A stretch of DNA of 64,000 nt from Odontesthes bonariensis (taxonomy: Eukaryota; Chordata; Actinopteri; Atheriniformes; Atherinopsidae). The position numbers and the translations under genes were made by a program. The stretch is taken from NCBI RefSeq assembly GCF_027942865.1, contig NC_134509.1:21314697-21378696 (forward strand), read 5' to 3'. Positions 22,455 through 34,899 of this stretch are shown one piece after another. Position 1 is the first letter of the stretch. Each line of letters starts with the position of its first letter. A model generated the notes under the pieces. That model was not told where the DNA came from. It was given only the letters and a program-made list of their open reading frames with translations, and ran no database searches.

Positions 22455-24340
22455 ATGGCGAGGTTCTGGCAAGTCCTGCTCCTGTGCTGGACGCGGAGTC
22501 CTCTGTGTCTTTCATCCAGTGTGAGCTTCATCGGTTCGCCACAAGACTGCGAGAAAGCTCACTTCGTCCCAGGTTACAACCTGGGAGGAGAGGGCTTCGA
22601 CATCGTCACAATGAAAGGGAAAGGTGCCTACATCATCGACACTGAAACATGGAAGATGGCAAACGGCACCTGCAGAATGTACAGAAACAGCTACATGAAC
22701 GGAGAGATCCAGAAGGTTCCAGTTTCTGTGCTGGACTGGAGAACCCTCCCCAAATGCAGCATGAAGGTTTCCAGCACAGTTTACAACTCGGTCGAAACTC
22801 TCGTCAATGGTTCCACATCATCTGTGTCCAACGACTGGAAATTTGGTCTTAAGCTCCATGTAGACCCCACAGTCACCTTTGGGGTTGGCTTAGGAGGTTC
22901 ACACTCCCGAGCATCCGAATTTGGCATGAAGAAATCCAAACAAGACCGCTACACCTTTACTCGCCATTCTGTTAGTTGTACCTTCTATGGGTGAGTGTGC
23001 GGACAGATCTCACTGTCATTAACTTCTGAGTCTATCTGTTCAGTTAGATGAGACATTCCTTTTATAAAGTGTTTTGATATCTGACCATAATGGCATCAGT
23101 TTCCCCTAAAAAGCATCGAGAGTTGGACTTTGATGAAATGTGACATTTTTTTATGCTTTCTTTATTCCACAGGTACAGAGTGACAGCAATACCTCCGCTG
23201 AGTCATGACTTTGTATCGGCCGTGGACTCGCTCCCTCCTTACTCCTCTGCAAACAGGTCACCATATCGCAATGTGATTGACACTTATGGTACGCATTACA
23301 TCACACAGGTGTCTCTAGGGGGGGAAATAAAAGCAGTGACTTCTATCAAGACCTGCCAAGCAGCAATGAGTGGACTGACAGCAACAGATGTTAGTGATTG
23401 TTTGTCAGTTGAGGCTTCTGCTAACTTTGCAGGCGTTGCCAGTGTTGAGGCCATGACTAAACACTGTCAGGCTAAGACAAAGAAACTGGAATATGGACAA
23501 AGTTTCAGCAGTGCATTTAATGAGCGTGAAACAGAAGTAATTGGTGGGATGATTGATGGAGACTCGCTCTTTCTTAGCCAATCAGATAGTTACACCACAT
23601 GGCTCATCTCACTGCAAAGCATACCTGCTGTGATTCAGTACAACTTAAGGCCCCTGCACATCATTCTTCCTGATAATCATCGTGCCAGAGCAGGACTGAA
23701 GGAAGAGATAGAGCAGTACATCTTGAAAAATGCAGTGTTGAAAAAATGCTCAGAATCCTGTCAGGTTGGCCACAGATCGAACAAAAGAGATCCTTGTGCT
23801 TGCGTCTGCAACAGTAACCAGAATCTAAAGTCAAACTGCTGCCCTGCTGGGAAAGGTCTGGCTACATTGAAGGTGTTTGGGCTGCGTGCAGAGGGCCTGT
23901 ATGGTGACAGGTGGACTAAAACTGATGGTTCAGTGGAGGTTAAATATGGTGACCAGATAAAGCGCACAATTATAGTCAGTGACAACGACAACCCTAAGTG
24001 GCCAGAAACATTTGAATTTGGACCTATAGTCATCAACATGAAAAACAAACTCACATTTACCGTTTATGATGAGGATACCTACTGGAACAGTGATCTGCTT
24101 GGTCAATGTGAGTTTGATCTACATAGTGGGAAAGTGAGAGACAGCTGCATGTTTACTTATGGCACCTTCTTCTTTTCCTATGAAGTGAATTGTGCACCAA
24201 GTCTGGGAGGTGTTCAGTGTCAGGACTACATTCCCTCCCCCATGAGTCCCTCTTTGGCCAAAGTTTTCTACACCAGAAATGGTGTCTTGGCCAGGGAGTC
24301 GATTAAGACAGCCGGTGATTCACGTTCAGGCCTGTTGTGA
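22455..24340 (+). CDS. Perforin-1-like protein A
   Basis: This is a pore-forming effector of cytotoxic lymphocytes; family members are secreted from granules, bind target membranes through a Ca2+-dependent C2 domain and oligomerise through MACPF. Coding exons are 22455-22990 and 23173-24340, joined over a phase-2 GT-AG intron, giving 567 residues. The start is the ATG directly after a 3' splice site; the in-frame sequence upstream is intron. A hydrophobic signal peptide covers about residues 1-20. MACPF follows, with its signature YGTHYI at about residue 217 and a GG a few residues later. A cysteine-rich EGF-like segment spans about 371-405. C2 follows from about 408, with aspartates at 424, 430, 478, 480 and 486, the same spacing as the known calcium ligands of mammalian perforin. 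The order of exons matches mammalian PRF1. The frame is intact. Confidence 0.93.
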
Positions 24341-24501
24341 GATGATTTGTTGAATGATTTTCATGGTAGCTTATAGCATTCTTTTATCAAGACTTTTGTG
24401 TTCAGAAGTAATATTGTCTTTATTTCTTCTTAAATTTAATCTTAACGTGTTTCTGATAACCCACTTTCCATGTTTCTTTCCATTTATGTGCAAAATTTCG
24501 C

Positions 24502-24507
24502 AATAAA
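24502..24507 (+). other. Polyadenylation signal, perforin A
   Basis: AATAAA lies about 160 nt after the stop, followed by GCATCAGCAAAG. Related downstream sequences occur in perforins B (AGTAAAGCATCAACAGC) and C (GATAAAGAACCAGCAAAG), so the three 3' UTR ends are homologous. Confidence 0.75.
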
Positions 24508-24519
24508 GCATCAGCAAAG

Positions 24520-24979
24520 ACAACAGGTGTTTGATTCTTTGTGTCAAAAGCAAGATATACATGTCTTACTTTATTCCATATTTATTATAAGATACAGTAA
24601 GAATTTAAATACATTGTATATGGATATTTAACACAGCCAGATCACAAAAAATAACTAATATATACACTTAAAGTTATGCAGTATCATTTTAAAATAAGAT
24701 ACAATAGATTCACCAGAAGATAATTGAGAAATAGTGAAGCATCAGCTGTCATATACATAGTATAATCATAACAGCATAAACGTTTCTTCAAACCTTTAAG
24801 GGGAGAGCACACCATTCTTTCAGGTATCAAACTAGTTAAAACAATTTCTATGAAAAGAAACATTTATCCCCTTTAATGACCACCCTCAGAGATTTATTCT
24901 ATCTAAATGCTCACTGAGGGCATGGATGTATTATATTATCTGGATACAGGGCTGCAAAATGGCCGCCGTTGATTTCAAT
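24520..24979. other. No gene recognised
   Basis: AT-rich 3' flank of perforin A. Its right end, TGGCCGCCGTTGATTTC, is the start of the unique or repeat sequence into which the two L1/Tx1 copies inserted. Confidence 0.5.
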
Positions 24980-24996
24980 GGAGTTGCTCGCCTGGC

Positions 24997-25866
24997 TTTT
25001 TTCATTTTTTATTTAAACAAACTTTATTAGAACTCTTGAATTGAATTGAATTTATTGAATTTATTTGACTATTATTTTGTAAAACATGGTACAGCAACTG
25101 AACCATACATTAAAAGAAATAAATAGTCAGGGATAACACAAAAAAGCCCTAAGGCTTATTTCCATTTCCAATAGTATACAAAAACAAGTCAGGGAAGTAA
25201 TCTTGACAGTGTTACAAAAACACTGAAGGTGAAGTGAAAAAGAAAGTTAAAAAAAGTACAATAAGAACAAACGTGGCTGAGCATCATATCTAAAACAGCA
25301 AGGATTTAGCAATGCTTTGATAGATCACAGTTGTTTTCTTGCTTGGATTAGAGGCATATTTAAGTGATTTAAAATATTGAACAAAGTAGTTTAGAAAGAC
25401 AGTAAACAGCGGAACAGTAGCTTTCCATTTACGTGTATGAATAAAATATTTACTCAAAATGATCACAAGATTAATGACATCAGAGATATCAGAGTCCAGA
25501 TTGTCCATGAAATAAAGAATGTCCTTAGATGTGAAAAAAGGTATATTAGAAATTTCAAGTGAGACCCAACTATGAATATCAGACCAGAAAACATTAACAT
25601 GTTGACAGCTGTAAAAAAGATGATCCGTAGTTTCTATTTCAGAGGAGCAGAAGACACATGGATCAGAATCGAACTTAAATCTTCTATGTAGAAAATCTCC
25701 AACGGGGTATATATCAGATATAATTTGGAAGTGGGTTTATTTTACCTTAGGAGGAATTGGATATTTCATATAAAGAGAAAATGTCTTCTTTTTAAAGGCA
25801 TCATCTAGGTCTCGACTTTTATTGTTGACATTAAAATTACAAAATATTTTTTTGTTTAAATGCTAG
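24997..25866 (-). mobile_element. 5'-truncated L1/Tx1-type LINE, copy 1
   Basis: Minus-strand reading gives the C-terminal region of a Tx1/L1-type ORF2 (SKYFIHTRKWKATVPLFTVF, FVQYFKSLKY). The 3' T-rich tail lies on the left side. The 17-bp flanks GGAGTTGCTCGCCTGGC (24980-24996 and 25867-25883) are identical and mark the target duplication. Confidence 0.85.
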
Positions 25867-25911
25867 GGAGTTGCTCGCCTGGCGCATACGCCGAAAAAGT
25901 CTCTGACTTCC

Positions 25912-26762
25912 GACATATCATCCCATATCCCCACAATTACCCCATCTGTCTATTAATGGAATATCATTCACTGACCCAAAATTCAATAATCACACAATTA
26001 GAAGCTGTCTAAACGAAACTTTATTCCCTGGGAAAATAAATAAAAATAACATTCTTTGCAAATTTGGGAAAAAATCTATTGAAAGGTTAAGAACTCTTTA
26101 TTTAAAACTCCCCATACAACCCAAAGCTAAAGAAACACACTTTAAAATTTTAAATGCAATTTATCCCTCAAAAGAACTACTAAGAAATCGCTTTAATATT
26201 GATGACAATAAATGCTCATTCTGTGAGAGTGATGTAGAAACGATAGACGATATCTTTTATGAATGCAACCAAACCAAAACATTTTGGAATTGCTTAGAAA
26301 AATAGATCAAATCAAAAATTACACTTCCTGAATCTATTTCTAGAGATATGGTAACTTTTGGAGTGTTATTGGAAAACAAAACTATAGAACTCTGTTGTAA
26401 CCTAATTTTTTGTTTGGCAAAATTTTTTATTCATAAACAAAGAGTGCTAAGATCATCCCCAGTCTTTAACATCTTTTTATCTGAATTTCAATTATATTTA
26501 AAATCTCTGAAATGTATTGAATCATACAAAGTCCTGACGGAATTTTTTATTGAATTGCCCACCAATGTATGTCAATCCTAATATACGAATCCCCTTGCTG
26601 TAAATTTTATTTCTTTATTTATTTTTCTTATCAACAATACCTTAATCCCTCTTCGAAATACTATGCCTCTACTATGTTATCTACAAGTTATATTGTTGTA
26701 ATTGCCTTACTTGTTTGTATTTTCTTGTTTGTGTTTACCTTGTTTAAATAAAGTTTAAAAAA
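25912..26762 (+). mobile_element. 5'-truncated L1/Tx1-type LINE, copy 2
   Basis: Plus-strand reading gives the end of a Tx1/L1-type ORF2: the zinc-knuckle-like CSFCESDVETIDDIFYEC, then an in-frame TAG near 26303, then CLAKFFIHKQRVLRSSPVF. It ends AATAAAGTTTAAAA. The 18-bp flanks AAAAAGTCTCTGACTTCC (25894-25911 and 26763-26780) are identical. It lies opposite in orientation to copy 1 and inserted only about 10 bp from that copy's target site. Confidence 0.85.
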
Positions 26763-26819
26763 AAAAAGTCTCTGACTTCCGGGTTTACTTCCGCATTATG
26801 CGGCCCATAGAGCATGCGC

Positions 26820-28015
26820 AGTAGTCACCCCGAGCCCGGCCCTGGCCCGAGGGGGTGGAGCCCCAGCCCGGCCCGGTCCGACAGGTTTTCAGAATTCTCA
26901 GGCCCGAACCCGACCCGACTTTTTTTTATTTTTTTTTTTAACCTCCCATAACAATGTTTTAACGATAGAACGCTATATTCATTGAGTGCGTTCGTAAATT
27001 CAATCTGCCGCTCTGAAAATGGGATAGCGCTGTGCAGTTAGAAAAAAACAGCATTCTATTTTTCTGTGAATAAGCAAACGGTTTCTGACAGATCAAAATG
27101 GACATAAAAGAGCAGGTTAAAATAGGGGTTCATGTTTCGATCAGCAGCTTGAGAACTCGTAGACACAGACCATCTGGGGAGACATCACGCAATCGTGCGC
27201 TCTCACCACGGCTCGGAGTAGATTCACCCTAGGGTCATTTGAACCGTGACATCCAGCCAAGTAGCCCACCCGAAGTTTTTCCGATATTGGCTGAACATCA
27301 GCTGAGTTACTGAGTTATCCCGAATAGCTTAATACAAGCGCTAATGGAACCTGGCAGTATCTCCAAAATTACCACACTAAAATCACATGCCATGACACCA
27401 AACTTCTACAGTAGTACAAATATGGTCTGTACTCACAAAACGATGCATTTGGAAGTTTGTACATAGTCCAGGAGTTTATTATTATCAACACAAGCCTAAT
27501 AGCTTCTCTGCTGCTAAAGCTGCGTCAACGTCACTTCCTTGATCTGGGAGCTTCAAAGTAAGATGAGGGTTGATCTACTACTGTAGACAACAAAGTATGT
27601 GCTATATTCTACATGAATTTTTATGTTGTAGAGTTGTGAATTTATTTTATCAATGGAGAAATTGAGCAGCCTTGCTTTGTTGTTGCTACTGGGACTACTT
27701 CAGCCAGCTCATCTGTGTTTAAGGCATGTCGGAGGACTGTGTGAGTCCGTGCATAAGGGAGGTGCTGGCGCGGGGCACAGCAGCTGCTGCTGCGTTCAAT
27801 TGTTTTCATTTAAACACAACACAGTTCTTTAATTAGCAGTTTTTTTTTTTTTTTTTAATAATTCAATTGAATTTTTATTTTTATTTTTTATTTTTTATAA
27901 TTAAATTGAAAAATAAAAGTGCCCGAGCCCGGCCAGTAACTGAGGTAATTATACGGTCGTCGGCCCGAAGCCCGGCCCTCGGGCTGTCGGGCCCCTCGGG
28001 CCTAGGGCTCCAGTG
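26820..28015. repeat. Probable transposon with CCCGGCCC-rich ends
   Basis: Both margins are rich in GCCCGAGCCCGGCC-type words (26830-26925 and 27915-28005), while the interior is AT-rich. I suspect a nonautonomous DNA element with GC-rich subterminal repeats, but I could not define termini or a target duplication. Interior sequence around 27300-27480 looks like a dispersed fish repeat. Confidence 0.35.
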
Positions 28016-28227
28016 CAGGACTCTAACCACGATTGGGAAAAATCGGCTCCTGACTGCAAACCGCAGATCGGGGCGGAGCTCAACGTTGACTCCTTTGCAG
28101 GCGCCATCTGGTGGCGGAGACCATGCAGCACATTCACAAACAGCAAGCAGCACCGAGTTGCCCAAAATAAGGAAACAATTATAACTATATATATGAAACA
28201 ATTATAATAATATATATTAGATAGATA

Positions 28228-28230
<3 letters not shown>

Positions 28231-28265
<35 letters not shown>
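28231..28265. repeat. (AT)n microsatellite
   Basis: About 17 uninterrupted AT units. Confidence 0.95.
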
Positions 28266-28270
<5 letters not shown>

Positions 28271-28414
28271 ATTGTAATTATTTGATAGATAATTATATAT
28301 TAAACTATTATAATTATATATATTATACCAATCAACTATCTGCAGACTGAGATCAGCTGATAATCTGAGTCAAGTCTGGTGTACTGTTGCTTGTTTGGGA
28401 CGAAAACCTGCAGC

Positions 28415-28900
28415 TAGTGATGGCAAAATGAGGCTTTTTGAAGCATTGAATTTTTTTGAACCATTGTGTCATAAAGTGGTTCACTACCCGAAGCTTCATT
28501 CAATTCCCTTGGGTTACATCTACTAGCAGTAGCGATTGTTGCACCATATGAAGCGAATGTGATGCATCTCTTCTGTATATAATAACACTATAATAACACT
28601 TATGTAAATGTGTTGTACATATGTGTGTTTAGTACCTCATTAAAGATTCTGAGTAATTTACCCATGAAACAATAATAATTTAAAAACAATGTGAAAATTT
28701 TTGGTTTTTCATTCATATTTTCTTTGGGAGTGTGCTTGGTGTAATAAAGAGGGTGCTTAAGTTACTTCAGGTGTTTTTATTCAAGAAAAGTAGTTTTTGC
28801 ACAGTAGAAGGGCTCAAAAGGTTTCTTTTTTTTTCTAGACAATTTCTCCAGTGAGGTTGCAGCATGCTTCGAAGCTTCGGTGTTGGAGGTAACATCACTA
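28415..28900. mobile_element. Nonautonomous hAT element with exact 8-bp target duplication
   Basis: It begins TAGTGATGGC and ends AACATCACTA. Both flanks read CCTGCAGC (28407-28414 and 28901-28908). The subterminal GAAGCTTC words are typical of a fish hAT family. No transposase is recognisable in its 486 bp. Confidence 0.8.
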
Positions 28901-30121
28901 CCTGCAGCCACATGGTCCTTTGTGGAATAGTTTGGACATGCCTGCTTTCTCTGGAGAAGACAAACTGGCACAAAAAAAAGGGGAATGCAGAATGCATATA
29001 TGCGTTTAAGGAGGTGGGGAACAGGTGGAAACAATCAGGGCAGGGAAGACAATTAGACCAGCAGGGGAACACAAGAGGAAGGGGCAAGTCACCTGAAACA
29101 AGAGGAGAGATACATTTAAAAATAAAATAGGAATCCACAAGAAAACATACACAAAACAAAAACTTAACATGACTGGATTCCCTGGACATGACAGTAATAA
29201 AAGGAAAAAGATTCATACCTATGAAAAAAATACTGATAACTAAAATGTGTAATATGTGTGATGCACCTCTGCATTTCACTGAGGAATGGTGTTTTATGTG
29301 GTTGTCCATTGTTGGTTTTGCAGCCTTGTATCTGCAGAAGGGACAGTGAAATAGTCCACTGTTGGTGCTTTTTGTCACCGTTGGTTTGTCACCATCTAAC
29401 AGAATACTAATGTGTCTCTACACATCAGAGGGGGAAAGAATACACATAAAAGTAATAATTAGAAATCCACAAGACCACAAATATTAAATAATTTTTCAAA
29501 AACAAATTTTGATTCATGTCATGTCACGGATGCTGAAGAGCATGGATGAAGAACAGGTAACTGTTTGCTAACATGAGGAGGACTGTCAAAATTTGATTTA
29601 TGCTCATTTTTACCCAATAGGTGGAAGCTATTGTGCTAAAATGCTAATATTTATATATAAAAAAAAAAAAAACGAGTGTAGGAGCATAGTACTAAACTTG
29701 TTTTATGAGACACACATCTCTCTTTTTTTTTAAATAAAAAATTGACAGCTTTCGTTTATTTTGAAAACCGGAAGTTACCACATGCTGTTGAAAGTTAGCG
29801 CTGAGTTTCTCAGTCTTCTCCGTGGTGTAAGCTATTAAATAAGAACACAGTGTATCATCACAGAGAGCATAGCATATTTTAAAATGAAAAAAATGTTACT
29901 TCCTTCCTTGTCTGTCACAAATATTGCAAAGTAGCACATTAATCCCATTTTGCACATTCCATTTTGCAAACTGCAATACTCTTCACCAATCTACTTCTTC
30001 TCCTCCACACATTCTTCTTCTGCGGTTCAATGTGTTGTTCAGCTCCGCCCATTCAACGTTGAGCTCCGCCCCGATCTGCGGTCTGCAGTCAGGGGCTACT
30101 CGCCGGCTGAGAGGCGGCGCC

Positions 30122-30790
30122 GTATTCAATTCAATTCATTTTCAATTCATTTTTATTTATATAGCGCCAAATACAACAAATGTCATCTCAAGGCACTTAG
30201 ATAGTAAGTCCAATTCAAGCCAATTGGAATTCAATTAATTAATAATAATCATAATTCATAAAATAATCCAATTCGTTCATATAGAGCCAATTCAAAAACA
30301 ATTTCCTAGCTAAGAAAACCAACAGATTGCACTGAAAACTTTTTGTTTTTCGGTCCAATCTCCCGGCCTGAGCGTGCCTGAGGCGACTGTGGAGAGAAAC
30401 GACTCCCTTTTAACAGGAAGAAACCTCTGGCAGAACCAGACTCAGGAAGGGTGGCCATCCGCCTCCACCAGCTGGGGTTTGAGAAGACAGAAAGGGGGGG
30501 GGGAGGGGGCCGCGGCGGCGGCGGCACTGTAACACCATTCAAAGGATATCTGTTGGAACAGGGAAACACGAGTTAATGACCACAATAATATCACATATAC
30601 ATAAAGAGAGTAAAGTGAGGAAAGGTGTGACAGATGAGGCCCCCCAGCAGTCTAGGCCTATAGCAGCTTAACTATGGGGGATGTTTCAGGATTACCTGAG
30701 CCATCCCTATTCAAGGTAAACACAAGAAACTTGTGCTAACGAAAAAATAAATAAATAAATAAAGGACCAGACTCAGTGAGTAATTCCCTA
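30122..30790. repeat. Widespread teleost dispersed repeat
   Basis: TTTATTTATATAGCGCCAAA is followed by CATCTCAAGGCACTTAG, GGCGACTGTGGAGAGAAACG, AACAGGAAGAAACCTCTGGC and GCCCCCCAGCAGTCTAGGCC, in the order of a very common teleost repeat. A G-rich, GGC-rich insert lies at 30496-30525. The class is uncertain (probably a retroelement 3' region). Confidence 0.75.
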
Positions 30791-30799
30791 TACTCCCTA

Positions 30800-32278
30800 T
30801 ATAGATCTGCTCCTCACACCACAACAACCATCTTTTTACAGCCACAAGCTACCTCAACCTCTCACCAACTGCACACCAGTCACAGCGGGCCGTATCCACT
30901 TATGATACATCCATGACTGAGGCCTGTAGAGTCTGAGATGTAGCTCTAGGGTTTTTCGCAGTTTCTCTGACCTTGAAGTGAACTCTCTGTGACATTCATT
31001 CCTGGAAAGATTGGCAACTGTCTTGAATGTTTTTCACTTGTAAAATAATCTTTCATAATATTTCAGAATGACTTGGCCACCTAAAATAGCTGTAGGAATA
31101 ATGTTGTCACACAGTGCTCCTGCAGTTTTACTAAGCTTTTATAAATGAATAATTATACAGTGTCATCAGCTACATTGCAGCTGTTCATCAAATGTTGTAT
31201 TTACCGAGTTTTAAAGACCTGATAAGGGCCAGATGAGTTTTATTATGTCCTGAATGATGTTACCAAATGATACTGTACTTACATATAGGATGTTTACAGA
31301 GTACACTTCAAATAAAAAAAAATCTTGTACAAGTCAATAGCTCCATCCTGTGGACATCCAGCGCAGTGAGAAAATTATTCCAGCTGGATGTGTTTGTCAC
31401 TAAAGTATTTCTAAATGTAAGGGGTAAAACTGACAACAGTTCAGTTTTGTTTGCCATATGTTAGTGATGAGTTCAGGGAATATTTCTCCTTTAATACTGA
31501 CTTTTGCTATTGTTAATGAGGTAGTGGCAACCATGATGTGCACCGTAATAGCAGCCAGGTTGCCAGGTTTGGCTGAGAGGAGATGGTATTTACCTATAAG
31601 AGCAAGGTGTTGCAATAGTCTGCATGTTTTAAGTACAAAGAGACGCACTAACAGTGTTTCCATTTGTGTTAAAAAGAAGATGGTGATTTCAGATTACTTC
31701 ATTTTACAAACTTGAAATCTGTGGGATGGACTAATGCCACCTTTACGATCTTCAGTTATTAATTTACTGTTGACGAGTCAGTATTCACAATTGATTTGAT
31801 TTGATGCTACTTAGTGGTTTCTTGTGTGTTATTCCCATAACGTCATTACAGACATGATGTATATACATAAACAGGCTCAAATCCCCACAGAATAAAAACA
31901 CATCCTTTATGTGACAAACTGCTTTGAATATTTTTGCTTAACTTTTGGAAGTTTGGAATATGTTTTAATTAACTGTCAACTTTCTACTAAAGTGTCTGGC
32001 TCGGTCTGAGATTCCTTAATTCAGTGAGAAAAACTCAGCCAGTGAAATGTTTTACTGTTGTTTTGAACTGTTGTTTTTCTCTCTCTTATGCTTTACTTCA
32101 TATTTTCATTTTATTTCACTGACAAACATAAGGCAGCATAAGCAAATTAAGGTGCAGGTAGTAAGATAGTTACTTTGAAAGTCCTTTGAAAGTCACTAAT
32201 GATAAAATGTTTGCCACAATGAAAGTAATGCATGTAAAGGTGGATTAATACCAAACAAGCACAAACCCAATGATACCC
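30800..32278. other. No gene recognised
   Basis: Short frames only and no repeat structure I could define. Confidence 0.5.
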
Positions 32279-32286
32279 TGCAACAT

Positions 32287-33465
32287 TAGGGATGCACCAA
32301 TCCGCTTTTTTCACCTCCAATACTGATATTTTAGGTTTAGTATCGGCCGATACAAATCCCATACCGATACAGAAAAACAGTGCAGAATTATAGTAACAAA
32401 CAGTAAGTTTCATTGTGTGGAAAAGACTAGGATCATTCTTTTGTGCAAGGCAACATCAGACTTTCTTTCCTATTTAAAAAAAAACAAATAAACAGATATG
32501 TAGCATACCCTTCGAAAGATGGTGGACCCAAACTGATGGTTTTCACAATGTTTTATTTCTCATGCAAGCTCCGTAATTAACTTCATGAAATCCTTGTATC
32601 AATGCGAGACCAACGTGAGAACTGTACAGAAAATGAAGAAAACATAAACATAAATGTTTTTAAGATTTAACTCATATAACCAACATAAGCTGCCCTCTAG
32701 TGGACGAAATGAGTAACAGCATTTCACAAAACCAAAAGGTGGTCTGCTACAGATATAAATGTACTGAATTACTTATTTATTTAATAATTGTGCACCAGTA
32801 AAACAACCTGAACCATAAAAATATAACAAGTGTAACTGGTTCAGTCTAAGTGTAAATAGGGATTCAAAATCCAATGTAAAACAAAATAAATATTAAATAA
32901 TAAAGGAGCTGAAATTGAGAAAAAAACAAAAGCTTCATTAGCTTGGTTGGTAGACTTTCAAAATAAAGGCCTGTCAACTCTTTATAAAGTTTAATGCAAA
33001 TGGGAATTAAACATCCATTACAAAAGCATCTGAACAAAACAATAGCTACTCTAGCTTGGTAAAAACTAAAAAAAAAACTAAAAATAAATCAGAGGTAGTC
33101 CCAACCTGTCAAGTTTTTTTTACCACTAGAGGGGGCAGAAGGCCGTTGGATGAATGCCAATCCAGTAAGAGAATATTTAAAGATTTTGCTGTGTTGAGGC
33201 TTAAGTCACAAACATACTGACACTCAGTGTCAGTGACCTGCTCAAGCAGATTTCTCAAGCTTCTAAAGCTTAAGAAACCCCTTGGCAAAGCAAATGTCTT
33301 TGGCATAAACGGTATTCAGATTACAATTCTGCTACCATAATGCTGGACAGGTTATGGGAAAAAAAAAAGTTCAGCCGATATGGATTGGCCCATTGTCACC
33401 GATACCCAATCTAGAATTTTCTTCAATATCGGTACCGATACAAATATCGGATCGGTGCATCCCTA
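32287..33465. mobile_element. hAT element, 1179 bp, exact 8-bp target duplication
   Basis: The ends TAGGGATGCACCAATCCG and CGGATCGGTGCATCCCTA are inverted copies, and both flanks read TGCAACAT (32279-32286 and 33466-33473). Subterminal words such as TATCGGCCGATAC recur near both ends. I see no intact transposase, so it is probably a nonautonomous or gutted copy. Confidence 0.85.
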
Positions 33466-33848
33466 TGCAACATAATGAAGTTTTGCTCAAATTTGTCAAC
33501 CTATTAGCAGAGTTAGAACTGATGGGAAACATCCTGCTGAAGATCTGGATTAAAAACAACACATTTCCCCATATTAGTGTGTTTCGAGCAATTAAAAAAA
33601 AAAAAAAGATTTAGATAGAGTCAGAGTAAGTGTGAGACTCTGCACAAACACTTCAGCAGCAAGACAAATATGTGATGCTCCACTCAAACACTGCACAGCT
33701 TAACGTGTTCGGAAGAAGTGAAAATCTGCTTCTAATGGTGGAACTTATACATGTCACCATATTCCAAAAAGTCCCCACTTTTCCTTGAAACAACCACCCG
33801 TAGTTGTGTGATAACACTGACAAGATAGTGTAGATAGTCACATGGGTC

Positions 33849-33893
33849 GTTTCCAGAGTTTCCAGAGTTTCCAGAGTTTCCAGAGTTTCCAGG
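33849..33893. repeat. 9-bp minisatellite
   Basis: Five tandem copies of GTTTCCAGA-like units. They encode ETL repeats when read on the minus strand, which explains an artefactual frame there. Confidence 0.9.
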
Positions 33894-34519
33894 TCCACCT
33901 GACCTACATACTGCTATTAGTTTTGGCATCAAAACAGTAAAACAAACACTGATTGTGCATCAGTGTGTGTGTATTTTCTTATGAGACCGAGTGCTATTAC
34001 ACCTGAAAACCCCAGAATAAACAGGAACAAGAGACCAATACACACGAAATGCCTTAAAAGGTTAAATTGGTTGTGTGAATACTGGTTATCACAAAGAGGA
34101 GGGGAACAATGTTTCCAATTAAATATGCTTAGCAGACCAACGAAGACATGGAGTACACAAAAGCAAACAAAGGGAGACTATCTGGCAATGAGAAATGAAT
34201 AACAGACTAAACTAGCACCACATGAAAATCAAGAAAGCAAAGAAAACACCATAAATAATGGAAATTCACAACAGGTCCTGTTGACTGAATAATGTTAGCG
34301 ACATACTGTATGAATAATTTCCATCTGATATTAACATTTAGTTGAGGAGGACTGCAGGAGTGAGACAGGCTCAGAGGCAGGCTCCCGCATACCTGTAGCT
34401 CCCCTTTTCATCGAGGCAGAGAAAAGTAAAATAAGACGAAAATAGATAAAATGTTGGTGCACACTTGAAATTAAAGTGTTACTGCAACCAAAGTCATTTG
34501 TACTATATAAGTGGATGAG

Positions 34520-34606
34520 AATCGATAAGAGAATCGAATCGATAAGCGATATCCATAATGGAATCGGAATTGCTAAATTCTTAACAATTCCCATCCCTAG
34601 TTTTTG
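34520..34606. mobile_element. Truncated hAT end
   Basis: The words GAATCGATAAG and GGAATCGGAATTGC lead to an end reading AACAATTCCCATCCCTA, a common fish hAT terminus. The matching left end was not found. Confidence 0.5.
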
Positions 34607-34782
34607 GTTCATACTATTTTGTTTACTTGTTGTTTATTCTTATCAAAATAAGCTTAATATATGAATTTAAGGATGAAGAGAACCTTTTTTTAAACTTTCC
34701 GGCCTGAAATAAAACCTGAAACTTCACACTTCACTAATCTATAGTTGCTTTTTCTCTGAAGTTTAAAGTTCAATGAGAGGCA

Positions 34783-34881
34783 GTTTTATTTACATTCCAG
34801 GAAAAAAATAATCTCTAGACAACAACAACAACAACAAGTTATTTTAGGTAAATGACTTTGACCCCTGGAATGTAAATAAAC
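34783..34881. repeat. Short foldback sequence
   Basis: GTTTTATTTACATTCCAGG (34783-34801) and CCTGGAATGTAAATAAAC (34864-34881) are complementary apart from one base, enclosing a loop with a (CAA)n run. It could be a very small MITE or a chance hairpin. Confidence 0.5.
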
Positions 34882-34899
34882 ATTAGAGGATAGAGTTGA

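Larger units (their letters stand above)
28030..30102. mobile_element. Possible DNA transposon bounded by about 45-bp inverted repeats
   Basis: The segment around 28050-28100, read on the minus strand, contains CAACGTTGAGCTCCGCCCC and GATCTGCGGT(T/C)TGCAGTCAGG. The same words occur in plus orientation at 30054-30098. Between them lie an AT microsatellite, an inserted hAT (28415-28900) and minus-strand coding-like pieces. One of these has a C2H2 finger (FHCPFCRYKAAKP, then HIKHH) at about 29290-29360. The family is not recognised. Confidence 0.4.

Noticed and set aside
23761..24054. Minus-strand frame of 97 codons, with similar ones opposite perforins B and C
   Set aside because: It is antisense to the conserved EGF-like/C2 block and recurs only because that block is conserved; no independent support.
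33653..33898. ETL-repeat protein frame
   Set aside because: It is the translation of the 9-bp minisatellite at about 33849-33893.
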